Positions 17,462 to 26,869 are shown, numbered from the stretch's first letter. The stretch: 64,000 nt of DNA from Hydrogenophaga palleronii NBRC 102513 (GCF_001571225.1 NZ_BCTJ01000009.1:62001-126000), one strand, 5' to 3'. Numbers and translations: made by a program. Notes: generated from the letters alone by a model not told the origin.

Positions 17462-18694
17462 ATGAGCGACCTCCAGACCCCGACCGCTGCCGCTACCGCC
17501 GAGGCCTTCGTGCCCGTCGTCACCTCGCTGCTCGGCACCGACCTCTACAAGTTCACCATGCTGCAGCCCATGCTGCACTCGATGCCGGCCAACCAGGCCG
17601 AGTACCGCTTCGTGTGCCGCAACCAGCCCGGTTACCCGCTGGTCGAGATCCTTGACGAAGTCGAGCGCCAGCTGGACCACCTGTGCACGCTGCGCTTTAC
17701 CGAGGACGAGCTGCAGTACCTGGGTGCGCTGCGGTACATCAAGTCGGACTTCGTCGATTTCCTGCGCATCTTCCAGCTGCAGCACCGCTACATCCGCGTG
17801 AGCGCCGACGGCGACCAGTTGAGCATCGTCGCCCAGGGCCCGCAAATCCACGTGATGTTCTTCGAGATCTTCGTGCTGGCCATCGTCAACGAGATCTACT
17901 TCCGCCGCTTCAGCACACCGGCGGTGCTGGACGAAGGCCGCCGGCGCCTGCACGGCAAGGTGGCACTGCTGCGCGAGCTGGGCCGCAGCGCCACCCGGCG
18001 CCACCCGTTCGAGTTTTTTGATTTCGGCGTGCGCCGCCGTTTCTCGGCCGACTGGCAGGAGGAGGTGGTGGCCACCTTCGCGCGCGAGTTGCCTGAGTAC
18101 TTCAAGGGCACTTCCAACGTGTACCTGGCGAAGAAGTACGGCCTGGTGCCCATCGGCACCATGGCGCACGAGTACCTGCAGACTTTCCAGGCGCTCAACG
18201 TGCAGCTCAAGGACTTTCAGAAGGCGGCGCTGGAAACCTGGGTGCAGGAGTACCGCGGTGACCTCGGCGTGGCCCTGACCGACGTGGTCGGCATGGACGC
18301 GTTCATTGCCGACTTCGACCTGTACTTCGCCAAGCTGTTCGATGGCCTGCGCCACGACTCCGGCGACCCGGTGGCCTGGGGCGAGAAGGCGCTGGCGCAC
18401 TACGAGCGGCTGAAGATCAACGCCCACACCAAGCGCCTGGTGTTCTCCGACGGGCTCGACCTGCCGGCCGCGCTCGGCCTGTACCACCACTTCGGGGACC
18501 GCATCCAGACCGGCTTCGGCATCGGCACCAACCTCACCAACGACATGGGCCTGCGCACGCTCAACATCGTCATGAAGCTGGTGAGCTGCAATGGCCAGCC
18601 GGTGGCCAAGCTGTCCGACTCGCCGGGCAAGACGATCTGCGACGACGAGACCTTTCTCGCCTACCTGCGCAAGGTGTTCCGCATCGGCGCCTGA
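17462..18694 (+). CDS. pncB: nicotinate phosphoribosyltransferase
   Basis: PncB condenses nicotinate with PRPP to nicotinate mononucleotide, usually driven by ATP. The 410-aa protein has the family start [12 protein letters not shown], the central [11 protein letters not shown], the active-site region [12 protein letters not shown] and the phosphate-binding [17 protein letters not shown] ... [11 protein letters not shown]. The length is normal. GGAG lies upstream of the ATG. It is the second gene of the NAD salvage operon. Confidence 0.95.
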   Translation: MSDLQTPTAAATAEAFVPVVTSLLGTDLYKFTMLQPMLHSMPANQAEYRFVCRNQPGYPLVEILDEVERQLDHLCTLRFTEDELQYLGALRYIKSDFVDFLRIFQLQHRYIRVSADGDQLSIVAQGPQIHVMFFEIFVLAIVNEIYFRRFSTPAVLDEGRRRLHGKVALLRELGRSATRRHPFEFFDFGVRRRFSADWQEEVVATFARELPEYFKGTSNVYLAKKYGLVPIGTMAHEYLQTFQALNVQLKDFQKAALETWVQEYRGDLGVALTDVVGMDAFIADFDLYFAKLFDGLRHDSGDPVAWGEKALAHYERLKINAHTKRLVFSDGLDLPAALGLYHHFGDRIQTGFGIGTNLTNDMGLRTLNIVMKLVSCNGQPVAKLSDSPGKTICDDETFLAYLRKVFRIGA

Positions 18695-18729
18695 GTGTTC
18701 TTTCAATCAGCCATGGCAAGGAGCTGCCC

Positions 18730-20442
18730 ATGCTGCGCATCACCAGTGCCCAGATCAACCCCACCATTGGCGACATCGACGGCAACATCCGCCTGATGCT
18801 CGAAGCCGCGCGCCAGGCGCGGCTGGACGGCTCGCAACTCGTGGTGTTTCCCGAGATGAGCTTGACCGCCTACTACCCCGGCGACATGCTCGACGAGCGG
18901 CCGTTCCAGCAACGGGTTGCCGAGGGCATCCAGGCGCTCAAGCGCGCCACGCGCGAGGTGCCCGAGTTGCATTGGGTGGTGGGCGCGCCGCTGCAGCGTG
19001 AAGGCCCGGGCAAGAAGTTTTACAACGCGCTGCTGGTGCTGCGCAACGGCGAGGTGCTGCTGCAGTACGCCAAGCAGCTGCTGCCCACCTACAACGTGTT
19101 CGACGAACGCCGCCACTTCGAACCCGGCCCCGAACACAGCGCGCGCACCCTGCGCATCGAAGGCGTGCGCGTGGCCTTCATGGTCTGCGAGGACGGCTGG
19201 AACGACGACGGCGCGGACTACAGCGTCAACCCCTTCAGCCAGCTGGCCGAGGTGCTGCCCGATCTGGTGGTGTCGATCAACGCCAGCCCGAGCAACATCG
19301 GCAAACGCGAGCAGCGCCACCAGGTCTTCAGCAAGGCCTGCGCGCGCCACAAGCTGGCCTTGTTGTACGTCAACCAGATCGGCGGCCACGACCAGCTGGT
19401 GTACGACGGCGCGTCCTTCGCGGTGGACGCGTCCGGGCGCATCGTCTTCGAGGCACAACGCTTCGTGCCCGACGTGACCACGCTCGGCTTCGATCCCGGG
19501 CACCAGAGCTTTGTCGATGCGAGTGGCAGCCCGTTGCAGGCGGTGCAACCCGAGGGCCTGCACACCATGGACTTCTACCGGCGCCAGATCGTGCTCGGCC
19601 TGAAGGACTACGCGCGCCGCTGCGGCTTTCGGCAGGTGGTGGTGGGTTCGTCGGGCGGCATCGACTCGGCGCTCACGCTGGCATTGGCGGTGGAGGCCAT
19701 GGGCGCGGACAACGTGGTGGCCATCACCATGCCCTCGCGTTTCTCCAGCGAGGGCAGCGTGTCTGACTCGGTGCGCCTGTGCCGCAACCTGGGCATCGCA
19801 CTCATGGAGCACCCGATCCACGCCATCGTGAGCGGCTACGAGCAAGGCTTTCAGCCCGCGTTCGGTGAACGCCTGGAAGGCCTGGCGCTGGAGAACCTGC
19901 AGGCGCGCGTGCGCGGCACCATCCTGATGGCCTACTCCAACCGCTTCGGCCACCTGCTGCTCACCACCGGCAACAAGTCCGAAGTCTCGGTCGGTTACTG
20001 CACCTTGTACGGCGACACCAACGGCGGCCTGGGCCTGCTGGGTGACCTCTACAAGACCGAGGTGTTCGAGCTCTCGCGCCACCTCAACCAGGCGGCCGGC
20101 CGCGAGCTGATTCCGCAGGCCATCATCGACAAACCCCCGTCGGCCGAACTCGCGCCCGACCAGAAGGACACCGACAGCCTGCCACCCTACGAGGTGCTGG
20201 ACGAGATCCTCAAGCAGCTCATCGAAGGCGAGCGCTTGCCGGCCTGGGAGAAGGCGCGTTCGCTGCGCACCGTGGCCGAGCTGCAGGCCAGCGAGGCGGG
20301 CCGTGCCCTGGTGCAGCGGGTGGCCCGCATGATCGCGCGCAACGAATACAAGCGGCGCCAGGCGCCCCCGGTGCTGCGGCTGCGGCCACGCGCTTTTGGC
20401 AGCGGGCGCCAGATGCCGATCGCCGCGGTCAGCGCGGTCTGA
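18730..20442 (+). CDS. nadE: glutamine-dependent NAD+ synthetase
   Basis: NadE amidates nicotinate adenine dinucleotide to NAD+. The N-terminal nitrilase-type glutaminase domain shows the triad Glu42 (FPEMSL), Lys115 (YAKQLLPTYN) and Cys153 (VCEDGW). The C-terminal synthetase domain has the ATP-PPase loop SSGGIDS near residues 307-313 and GNKSEVSVGYCTLYGD. At 570 aa it is the two-domain, glutamine-using form. AAGGAG lies eight bases upstream of the ATG. It is third in the NrtR-linked operon. Confidence 0.96.
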   Translation: MLRITSAQINPTIGDIDGNIRLMLEAARQARLDGSQLVVFPEMSLTAYYPGDMLDERPFQQRVAEGIQALKRATREVPELHWVVGAPLQREGPGKKFYNALLVLRNGEVLLQYAKQLLPTYNVFDERRHFEPGPEHSARTLRIEGVRVAFMVCEDGWNDDGADYSVNPFSQLAEVLPDLVVSINASPSNIGKREQRHQVFSKACARHKLALLYVNQIGGHDQLVYDGASFAVDASGRIVFEAQRFVPDVTTLGFDPGHQSFVDASGSPLQAVQPEGLHTMDFYRRQIVLGLKDYARRCGFRQVVVGSSGGIDSALTLALAVEAMGADNVVAITMPSRFSSEGSVSDSVRLCRNLGIALMEHPIHAIVSGYEQGFQPAFGERLEGLALENLQARVRGTILMAYSNRFGHLLLTTGNKSEVSVGYCTLYGDTNGGLGLLGDLYKTEVFELSRHLNQAAGRELIPQAIIDKPPSAELAPDQKDTDSLPPYEVLDEILKQLIEGERLPAWEKARSLRTVAELQASEAGRALVQRVARMIARNEYKRRQAPPVLRLRPRAFGSGRQMPIAAVSAV

Positions 20443-20468
20443 TTCACGACCACCCGCCAGGAGATTCC

Positions 20469-21527
20469 ATGTCCACCGCGTCCTCTGTTGTGTCCTCTGC
20501 CGATCTGGCCGTCGTCATCGGCCGCTGGCAACTGCCCCACCTCGGTCACCTGAAGCTGTTCGAGGCCGCGCTGCAGAGCGCGCCGCGCGTGGTGGTGGTG
20601 ATCGGGTCGGCGTTCCGCTCGCGCGACGTGCGCAACCCTTTCACCTGGGAAGAGCGGCGCGACATGATCCTCGCCATGTTGCCCGGCCAGGCCGAGCGCC
20701 TGCAGTTCGTGCCGGTGCGCGATTACTACGACGACGAGCGCTGGGCGCGCGCCGTCACCGATCAGGTGCAGGTCGTGGCGGGCGGCTCGCGCCAGATTGC
20801 CCTCATCGGCCACATCAAGGACGCCACCAGCGCCTACCTGAACCGGTTTCCTGCGTGGCGGCGCGTGGGCGTCGAGCCGGTGGACGGGCTGGACGCCACC
20901 GCCTTGCGCAAGGTCTATTTCGGCAGCGAAGACACCGGCATGGCCCTGACCGTGCTCACGCCTTACCTGCACCCCAGCACCGTGGCCTACCTGCAGGCCT
21001 GGTCGTTGCTGCCCGAGTACCGCCGCCGCTGCGACGAAGCGCGCGCGGTGGCGGCGATCCGGCAGAAGTACACCGCGCCCCACTACCTGGCGGCAGACGC
21101 CCTGGTGGTGGTCAACGATCACGTGTTGCTGATCCGGCGCGGCGGCCAGGTGGGCCATGGCCTGTGGGCGCTGCCGGGTGGTTTTGTCGACCGGGGCGAG
21201 CGTTTCCTGCAGGCCGCCATGCGCGAGCTGCGCGAAGAGACGGGTTATGCGCCACTGCCGTCCACGCTGCAGGCCGCGCTGCGCGACTCGGCCGTGTTCG
21301 ACCACGAGTTGCGCAGCCCGCGTGGCGGCATCGTGTCCATGGCCTTCCGCTTCGACCTGGGCCAGATGAATCACCTGCCCGAGGTGAAGGCGGCCGACGA
21401 CGCGCAGCTGGCCGCCTGGGTTCCCGTGGCCGACCTGCCCGGCATGGCGGGGCAGTTCTTCGAAGACCACGACTGCATCCTGGACCGCCTGGTCGGCCTG
21501 TACCACGACACACCCGGCCCGGCCTGA
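20469..21527 (+). CDS. nadM: bifunctional nicotinamide-nucleotide adenylyltransferase / Nudix hydrolase
   Basis: The N-terminal domain (about residues 10-190) is a NadM-type nucleotidyltransferase whose signature appears as VIGRWQLPHLGHLKLFE and whose C-terminal motif is LDATALRKVYF. The C-terminal domain is an intact Nudix hydrolase with GGFVDRGERFLQAAMRELREE in pieces, likely acting on ADP-ribose. The enzyme makes NAD from NMN (or the nicotinate analogue) and cleans up ADP-ribose, the signal sensed by NrtR. At 352 aa the fusion is full length. AGGAG precedes the start 26 bp after nadE. Confidence 0.88.
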   Translation: MSTASSVVSSADLAVVIGRWQLPHLGHLKLFEAALQSAPRVVVVIGSAFRSRDVRNPFTWEERRDMILAMLPGQAERLQFVPVRDYYDDERWARAVTDQVQVVAGGSRQIALIGHIKDATSAYLNRFPAWRRVGVEPVDGLDATALRKVYFGSEDTGMALTVLTPYLHPSTVAYLQAWSLLPEYRRRCDEARAVAAIRQKYTAPHYLAADALVVVNDHVLLIRRGGQVGHGLWALPGGFVDRGERFLQAAMRELREETGYAPLPSTLQAALRDSAVFDHELRSPRGGIVSMAFRFDLGQMNHLPEVKAADDAQLAAWVPVADLPGMAGQFFEDHDCILDRLVGLYHDTPGPA

Positions 21528-21635
21528 GGGCGCGGCGCCGCCGGTGCACGGGAGCCTGGTTTGCTGGATTTCCCTGGCGGTATATAGCGGTCGGTTGCCA
21601 GATCTTCACTATGCAGGGTGGGTGATTTCGGGTTT

Positions 21636-21659
21636 CGATGTATATACTCGTATATTGCG
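21636..21659 (+). promoter_or_regulatory. ModE box upstream of modA
   Basis: The gap before modA holds an imperfect palindrome beginning CGATGTATATA and ending TATATTGCG, matching the CG...TATA...TATA...CG architecture of molybdate-responsive ModE operators. A second shorter match, CGGTATATAGCG, lies at 21578-21589. With modE at the end of the same cluster this supports ModE repression of modABC by molybdate. Confidence 0.7.
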
Positions 21660-21683
21660 AAATAAACACCCGGCGAGACATCC

Positions 21684-22439
21684 ATGAAACCCTTCCTGAA
21701 GCGCACCCTGGCCCTGTGGCTGGCCTCCGGCATGGCCCTGTCCGCCCACGCGGCCGACATCACGGTGTCTGCCGCCGCCAGCCTGACCAACGCCTTCCGC
21801 GACATCGCGCCGCTGTTCGAGGCCGCCCACTCGGGCACCAAGCTGCAGTTCAACTTTGCCGCCTCGGGTGCGTTGCTGGCGCAGATTGCCAAGGGGGCGC
21901 CGGCCGACGTGTTCGCCAGCGCCGACCAGGACACCATGGACCAGGCGCAGGCCCAGGGCCTGGTGCAGGCCGCGCAGCGCCGCGACTTCGTCTCCAACGC
22001 TCTGGTGGTGATCGTGCCGACCGCCAGCACCCAGCAGCCGAAAAGCGTCAACGACCTGGCGCAGCCGGCGTACGGCCGCATCGCCATCGGCCTGCCGGCC
22101 AGCGTGCCGGTGGGGCGCTACACCAAGGGCGTGCTGGAAGCCGCCAACCTGTGGGGCGCGATTGAACCCAAGATGATCGGCGCCACCAATGTGCGCCAGG
22201 CACTGGACTATGTGGCGCGCGCCGAGGTGAACGCCGGCTTCGTCTACGCGACGGACGCGGCCATCATGCCGGACAAGGTCAAGGTCGCGCTCACCGTGCC
22301 CACCGCCAAGCCCATCCTGTACCCGGTGGCACCGCTGCCCGCCGGCCCGAACGCGGCCCAGGGCGCGCAGTTCGTGGACTTCCTGTTCACCCCGCCGGCG
22401 CAGGCCATCCTGAGCAAGTACGGCTTCGGCAAGCCCTGA
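21684..22439 (+). CDS. modA: molybdate ABC transporter periplasmic binding protein
   Basis: ModA captures molybdate or tungstate in the periplasm. The 251-aa precursor has a signal peptide cut at AHA-AD near residue 24. The mature protein then shows the family pattern ITVSAAASLTNAFRDIAP, FNFAASGALLAQI, GAPADVFASAD and ALDYVARAEVNAGFVYATDA. The ribosome site is weak (GGCGAG). It is the first gene of modABC, downstream of a ModE box. Confidence 0.95.
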   Translation: MKPFLKRTLALWLASGMALSAHAADITVSAAASLTNAFRDIAPLFEAAHSGTKLQFNFAASGALLAQIAKGAPADVFASADQDTMDQAQAQGLVQAAQRRDFVSNALVVIVPTASTQQPKSVNDLAQPAYGRIAIGLPASVPVGRYTKGVLEAANLWGAIEPKMIGATNVRQALDYVARAEVNAGFVYATDAAIMPDKVKVALTVPTAKPILYPVAPLPAGPNAAQGAQFVDFLFTPPAQAILSKYGFGKP

Positions 22440-22474
22440 GACCCAGGCCCTGAATACAGGACACCGGAGGCGCC

Positions 22475-23149
22475 ATGGCCGAAGCCTGGATACCGCTTGC
22501 CCTCACGCTCAAGGTGGCGGGCTGGGCCACGGCGCTCAACCTGTTCCTGGGGGTGGGTGTGGGTTATGCCATTGCGCGCTGGCGCTTCCCGGGCCGTGAT
22601 CTGGTTGACGCCGCATTGACCCTGCCCATGGTCATGCCGCCCACCGTGCTCGGTTATTACCTGCTGGTGGTGATCGGCACGCAGGGCGTGGTGGGCGCGT
22701 GGCTATTGCAGCACTTCGGCATCCGCCTGATCTTCACGGTGGAGGCGGCCATCATTGCCGCCACCATCGTGTCCTTCCCCATGGTGTTCAAGGCCGCGCG
22801 CGCGGCCTTCGAGACGGTGGACCCGCAACTCGAAGACGCGGCGCGCACGCTCGGCATCAACGAATGGGCGGTGTTCTTCCGCGTCTCGCTGCCGCTGGCC
22901 TGGCGCGGCATCCTCGCCGGCCTGCTGCTGTCGTTCGCGCGCGCACTGGGCGAGTTCGGTGCCACGCTGATGGTGGCCGGCAGCATCGCCGGCAAGACGC
23001 AGACCCTGTCGATCGCCATCTACGAAGCCGTGCAGGCCGGGCAGGACAACACCGCCAACTTCCTGGTGGTGGTCACCTCCATCGTCTGCGTCGCCGTGTT
23101 GCTGAGTGCCGGGCGGCTGGTGCCTGGCCGTGTGATGGTGCGGGGTTGA
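22475..23149 (+). CDS. modB: molybdate ABC transporter permease
   Basis: ModB forms the inner-membrane channel of the molybdate importer. The 224-aa protein has about five hydrophobic helices and the ABC-permease cytoplasmic loop EDAARTLGINEWAVFFRVSLP, which includes the EAA-like coupling motif. CGGAGG lies just before the ATG. The length and the conserved VMPPTVLGYYLL region match the family. Confidence 0.95.
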   Translation: MAEAWIPLALTLKVAGWATALNLFLGVGVGYAIARWRFPGRDLVDAALTLPMVMPPTVLGYYLLVVIGTQGVVGAWLLQHFGIRLIFTVEAAIIAATIVSFPMVFKAARAAFETVDPQLEDAARTLGINEWAVFFRVSLPLAWRGILAGLLLSFARALGEFGATLMVAGSIAGKTQTLSIAIYEAVQAGQDNTANFLVVVTSIVCVAVLLSAGRLVPGRVMVRG

Positions 23150-23153
23150 TGCC

Positions 23154-23927
23154 ATGTACCGCGAACACGCCGCCCCACCACCTTTGGCCGTGCCGTCGCC
23201 GGACGCGGCCGCCAGCCACAATGCCGGCATGACACCGGCCTTCACCTGGGACGTGGCGCTGCGCAAATCCTTGCGCCAGGCCGGCTCGCGCTTCGAGCTC
23301 GACGTGCGCTTCCAGGCCACGGCGCCGCGCGTGGTGCTGTTCGGCCCCTCGGGCGCGGGCAAGACGCAGACCCTGCGCATGATCGCCGGCATCGTGGCGC
23401 CCGAGCAGGCGCGCGTGGTGGTGGCCGGGCGCGTGTTGTGCGACACCGCGCAGGGCCTGCAGACCTCGCCGCAGGAGCGGCGCCTGGCCTATGTGTTCCA
23501 GGACTACGCGCTGTTTCCCCACCTCACCGTGATCCAGAACGTGGCCTTTGCGCTGCGGCGCGGCTGGCGCAACCCGGCCAAGGCCATCGTTGACGAGAGC
23601 GTGCAGCGCTGGATCACCGCCTTCCACCTCGAAGCCATCGCCGGCCACTACCCGCACCAGATCTCGGGCGGCCAGCGCCAGCGCACCGCACTGGCGCGCG
23701 CCCTGGTCACCAACCCCACGGCCCTGTTGCTGGACGAACCCTTTGCCGCGCTCGACAAGGGCCTGCGCGAACGCCTGCGCAGCGAGCTGCGCCAGCTGCT
23801 GGACCCGCTCGGCCTGCCGATGCTGCTGATCACGCACGACGACGACGACGTGCGCAGCCTGGGCGAGCAGGTGGTCTACATCGAAGGTGGGCGCGTGGTC
23901 GACACGCCCGGTACCCGCCCCGACTGA
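23154..23927 (+). CDS. modC: molybdate ABC transporter ATP-binding protein (short form)
   Basis: ModC powers molybdate import. It has the Walker A motif FGPSGAGKTQT, the Q-loop VFQDYALFP, signature ISGGQRQRTALARAL, Walker B LLLDEPFAALD and the switch His in LLITHDDDD. At 257 aa it ends shortly after the ATPase domain and lacks the C-terminal TOBE/Mop domain found in the roughly 350-aa E. coli form. The ATG at 23154 follows modB by 4 bp; an in-frame ATG at 23229 would remove a low-complexity leader and is a credible alternative start. Confidence 0.92.
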   Translation: MYREHAAPPPLAVPSPDAAASHNAGMTPAFTWDVALRKSLRQAGSRFELDVRFQATAPRVVLFGPSGAGKTQTLRMIAGIVAPEQARVVVAGRVLCDTAQGLQTSPQERRLAYVFQDYALFPHLTVIQNVAFALRRGWRNPAKAIVDESVQRWITAFHLEAIAGHYPHQISGGQRQRTALARALVTNPTALLLDEPFAALDKGLRERLRSELRQLLDPLGLPMLLITHDDDDVRSLGEQVVYIEGGRVVDTPGTRPD

Positions 23928-24033
23928 TGCCGCGCGCGGTGCGCGCAAGGCCGGCTGCTATGCTCAAAACGTGCCGCCCGGGCACCGGTGGGTCCGGTGC
24001 CGGCGGCCCACAGGACAAGCAGCGGGAGCCGGC

Positions 24034-24858
24034 ATGGTGACGAAGAAACGCAAGGGCAGTGGACGGCTGGACATCCGGGGATCGATCTGGTTGTCGGTGG
24101 ACGAAGACAGCGTGGGCGGCCACGGCCGCATGGCCTTGTTGCGTGCGGTGGAGCAGCACGGCTCGATCACGCAGGCTGCCAAGGCTTTCGGCATGAGCTA
24201 CAAGGCGGCCTGGGATGCGATCCACAAGATGAATGCCCTCTCGCGCACGCCGCTGATCGAGCGTGCGGTGGGTGGCAAGGGTGGTGGCTCCACGCGCCTG
24301 ACGGCGCACGGCCGCCTGCTGGTCGAGCGTTACGAGAAGGTGGATGCGATCCACCAGCGCTTCGTGTCCCTGCTGGACGAAGGCGCGATGGACCTGGACG
24401 AAGATTTTTCACTGCTGAAGGTACTCAACATGAAAACCAGCGCGCGAAACCAATGGGTCGGCAAGGTCAGTGCGGTGCGCTCGGGTGCCGTCAACGACGA
24501 GGTCGAGGTCACCCTGCCGGGCGGCCAGCGCCTCGCGGCCATCATCACGCACGAGAGCACGCAGACGCTCGGCCTCAAGACCGAGCTGTCGGTGATCGTG
24601 CTGGTCAAGGCGTCCTCGGTCCTGCTTGCCACCGAACTCGATGGTGTGCGCGTGTCGGCGCGCAACCGTATCGACGGCACGGTGCACGCGCTGACGCCGG
24701 GCGCGGTGAACGCCGAGGTGACCGTGCGCACCCGCGACGGCCTGGACGTGGTGGCCATCGTCACCCAGGGTGCGGTGGCCTCGCTGGCGCTGGCGCCCGG
24801 GGTCGCGGTGACCGCGCTGGTCAAGGCCTCGGACGTGATCCTCGCCGTCGCCAGCTGA
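24034..24858 (+). CDS. modE: molybdate-responsive transcriptional regulator
   Basis: ModE represses molybdate uptake when molybdate is bound. The 274-aa protein has a LysR-like winged helix-turn-helix at about residues 15-115 (HGSITQAAKAFGMSYKAAWDA). Two consecutive TOBE/Mop domains follow (about 135-200 starting SARNQWVGKVSAV, and 205-272 starting SARNRIDGTVHAL). Tandem TOBE domains bind molybdate at the dimer interface. GGGAG precedes the ATG. It sits 106 bp after modC in the same direction. Confidence 0.93.
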   Translation: MVTKKRKGSGRLDIRGSIWLSVDEDSVGGHGRMALLRAVEQHGSITQAAKAFGMSYKAAWDAIHKMNALSRTPLIERAVGGKGGGSTRLTAHGRLLVERYEKVDAIHQRFVSLLDEGAMDLDEDFSLLKVLNMKTSARNQWVGKVSAVRSGAVNDEVEVTLPGGQRLAAIITHESTQTLGLKTELSVIVLVKASSVLLATELDGVRVSARNRIDGTVHALTPGAVNAEVTVRTRDGLDVVAIVTQGAVASLALAPGVAVTALVKASDVILAVAS

Positions 24859-24871
24859 GGCCTCTTCGTTT

Positions 24872-25048
24872 TCATTTCACCGGGTCGTCTTCGTGCAGCC
24901 CGCTCAGGGCGCCGTGGCGCGTCTCCTTGAGGCTGCGTCGCACCAGGCGGCCATCGTTCATCCGGTCCACCTGAAGGTCGTTCTGCCCGAGCGCCTGGGT
25001 GAGCCAGTTGCCCAGTGCGGCGTCGTCTTCAGCCAGCAGCATGCGCAT
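24872..25048 (-). pseudogene. truncated response-regulator receiver fragment
   Basis: A minus-strand frame starting at the ATG at 25048 reads MRMLLAEDDAALGNWLTQAL and continues for only 58 codons. The first about 40 residues match the start of an OmpR-type receiver domain (acidic pair EDD, then helix 1 and VDRMNDGR). The phosphorylated Asp, the rest of the receiver and the DNA-binding domain are absent, and the tail does not resemble the family. No partner kinase is nearby. It is most simply a deletion remnant; a functional micro-protein cannot be excluded. Confidence 0.5.
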
Positions 25049-25263
25049 GCTCGTGGTCTCCCGGAAACGGTGCGGCGCGGCGTTTCGGGCCCGCAGCCGG
25101 GCCGGTGTGTGGTGCGCCGCGCGCCGCCGTGCGGGGCCCCGGTGCCCGTGTAGTGACAGTTGTGCCGGGGCGGGTGGCCTGCGCTTGCGCCAGAATGTCC
25201 GTCCATCCCGGCGTTGCACCGGGAGCCTTTGACGCCTTGTCCGAACCTGCCGCCTCTGTTGCC

Positions 25264-25743
25264 ATGCCTGTCTCCCGCCGCCCCCGTTCCACCGCCGCAC
25301 CCGCCCCGCAGACCGGGGGCGCCGACACCACGCTCGGCCTGCACGAGCCCGGCCATTTGTTCCGTCGCGCGCACCAGCATTCGGTGGCCTGCTTCAACGC
25401 CGTCTTCGGCCGCGCGGTCACGCCACTGCAGTACGCGGCGCTGCGCGTGCTGCAGGAGCACCCCGGCATCGACCAGGTGACGCTGGCCGCGGCGATCGCG
25501 CTGGACACCTCGACCGCGGCCGAGATCGCCGTGCGGCTGGAGCGCGACGGCTGGATCGTGCGCGAGATCGGCGCGCGCCGCCAGCGCCGCCTCGAACTCA
25601 CCGCCGAAGGGCAGCGCGTGATCAGCGACATGCTGCAGTCCGAAGCCCTGCTGGCCGACCGCATCCTCGCCCCGCTCGACGCCGGCGAGCGCGAGCTGCT
25701 CATGGGCCTGATGCACAAGCTGCTCGGCAAACCCCCCGTCTGA
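25264..25743 (+). CDS. MarR family transcriptional regulator
   Basis: The protein of about 159 aa has a MarR winged helix-turn-helix. It shows a dimerisation helix (LGLHEPGHLFRRAHQHSVACF), a recognition region (GIDQVTLAAAIALDTSTAAEI) and a wing around GARRQRRLELTAEG. It ends 66 bp before vanA in the same direction, so it may control aromatic-acid demethylation genes. The start is uncertain: the ATG at 25264 and the ATG at 25195 are both in frame and neither has a clear ribosome site. Confidence 0.8.
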   Translation: MPVSRRPRSTAAPAPQTGGADTTLGLHEPGHLFRRAHQHSVACFNAVFGRAVTPLQYAALRVLQEHPGIDQVTLAAAIALDTSTAAEIAVRLERDGWIVREIGARRQRRLELTAEGQRVISDMLQSEALLADRILAPLDAGERELLMGLMHKLLGKPPV

Positions 25744-25809
25744 ACCCGGTTGACGCGCGAGCGGGCTTTGGCTACATTTGATTCAGTGTACTGAATGAAG
25801 GAGACAACG

Positions 25810-26847
25810 ATGAGCTGGATACGCAATGCTTGGTACGTGGGTGCCACCTCGGCCGAAGTCGGTGACGCCCCGCTGGGCCGCCGCCTGCTGGGCGCACGCA
25901 TGGCCTTTTTCCGCGACGCCGAGGGCCGGGTGCAGGCGGTGGAAGATTTTTGTCCGCACCGCGGCGCCGCGCTCTCGCTGGGCCGCGTCTGCAAGGGTGA
26001 GCTGGTGTGCGGTTACCACGGCCTGGTGATGGGCGGTGATGGCGTCACCCGCTCCATGCCGGGCCAGCGCGTGCAGGCCTTCCCGCGCATCCAGCGTTTT
26101 GCGGTGGAGGAGCGTTACGGCTTCATCTGGGTCTGGGCCGGTGTGGCCGACGAGGCCGACCCCACCACCATCCCGGTGCTGGAGTGGCACGACAACCCGG
26201 CCTGGGCCTACGACGGCGGGCTGTTCCACATCAAGGCCGACTACCGCCTGATGATCGACAACCTGATGGACCTGACGCACGAGACCTACGTGCACTCGAC
26301 CAGCATCGGCCAGCAGGAGATCGACGAGACGCCGTGCACCACGCGCCGCGAAGGCAAGACCGTGGTCACCAGCCGCTTCATGGAGAACATCGAGGCGCCG
26401 CCGTTCTGGCGCGGGGCGCTGGAGGCGATTGGTGTGAGCGGCAACCCCAAGGTGGACCGCTGGCAGGTGTGCCGCTTCTCGCCGCCCAGCCACGTGATGA
26501 TCGAGGTGGGTGTGGCGCTGGCTGGCCACGGGGGCTACGACGCGCCCGACGACAAGAAGGTCTACAGCGTGGTGACCGACTTCATCACGCCCGAGACGGA
26601 CGGTTCGATGTGGTACTTCTGGGGCATGGCACGGCGCTTCCAGCCGCAGGACAAGGACCTCACCACGCGCATCCGCGACGGCCAGCATGGCATCTTCTCG
26701 GAAGACCTGGAGGTGCTGGAGCGCCAGCAGCAAAACCTGGAGGCGTTTGCCGAGCGCAAGCTGCTCAAGCTCAACATCGACGCTGGTGGGGTGCAGGCGC
26801 GGCGCCTGATCGACGAGCACATGGCGCAGGAAACGGCGACGGCCTGA
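25810..26847 (+). CDS. vanA: vanillate O-demethylase oxygenase subunit (Rieske non-haem iron)
   Basis: VanA hydroxylates the methoxy group of vanillate to give protocatechuate and formaldehyde, using electrons from a VanB reductase. The 345-aa protein has the Rieske cluster motif CPHRGAALS ... CGYHG near residues 44-68 and the catalytic iron site NLMDLTHETYVHSTS. AAGGAG fixes the start at 25810; an in-frame ATG at 25795 overlaps that site. No VanB is encoded nearby, so the reductase must come from elsewhere. A related methoxybenzoate or other Rieske demethylase is possible. Confidence 0.85.
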   Translation: MSWIRNAWYVGATSAEVGDAPLGRRLLGARMAFFRDAEGRVQAVEDFCPHRGAALSLGRVCKGELVCGYHGLVMGGDGVTRSMPGQRVQAFPRIQRFAVEERYGFIWVWAGVADEADPTTIPVLEWHDNPAWAYDGGLFHIKADYRLMIDNLMDLTHETYVHSTSIGQQEIDETPCTTRREGKTVVTSRFMENIEAPPFWRGALEAIGVSGNPKVDRWQVCRFSPPSHVMIEVGVALAGHGGYDAPDDKKVYSVVTDFITPETDGSMWYFWGMARRFQPQDKDLTTRIRDGQHGIFSEDLEVLERQQQNLEAFAERKLLKLNIDAGGVQARRLIDEHMAQETATA

Positions 26848-26869
26848 GCCGCCCCCCCTGCGTGTGAAC

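Noticed and set aside
23887..24033. Upstream extension of modE
   Set aside because: It overlaps the end of modC in another frame; the ATG at 24034 has a ribosome site and the family-typical start.
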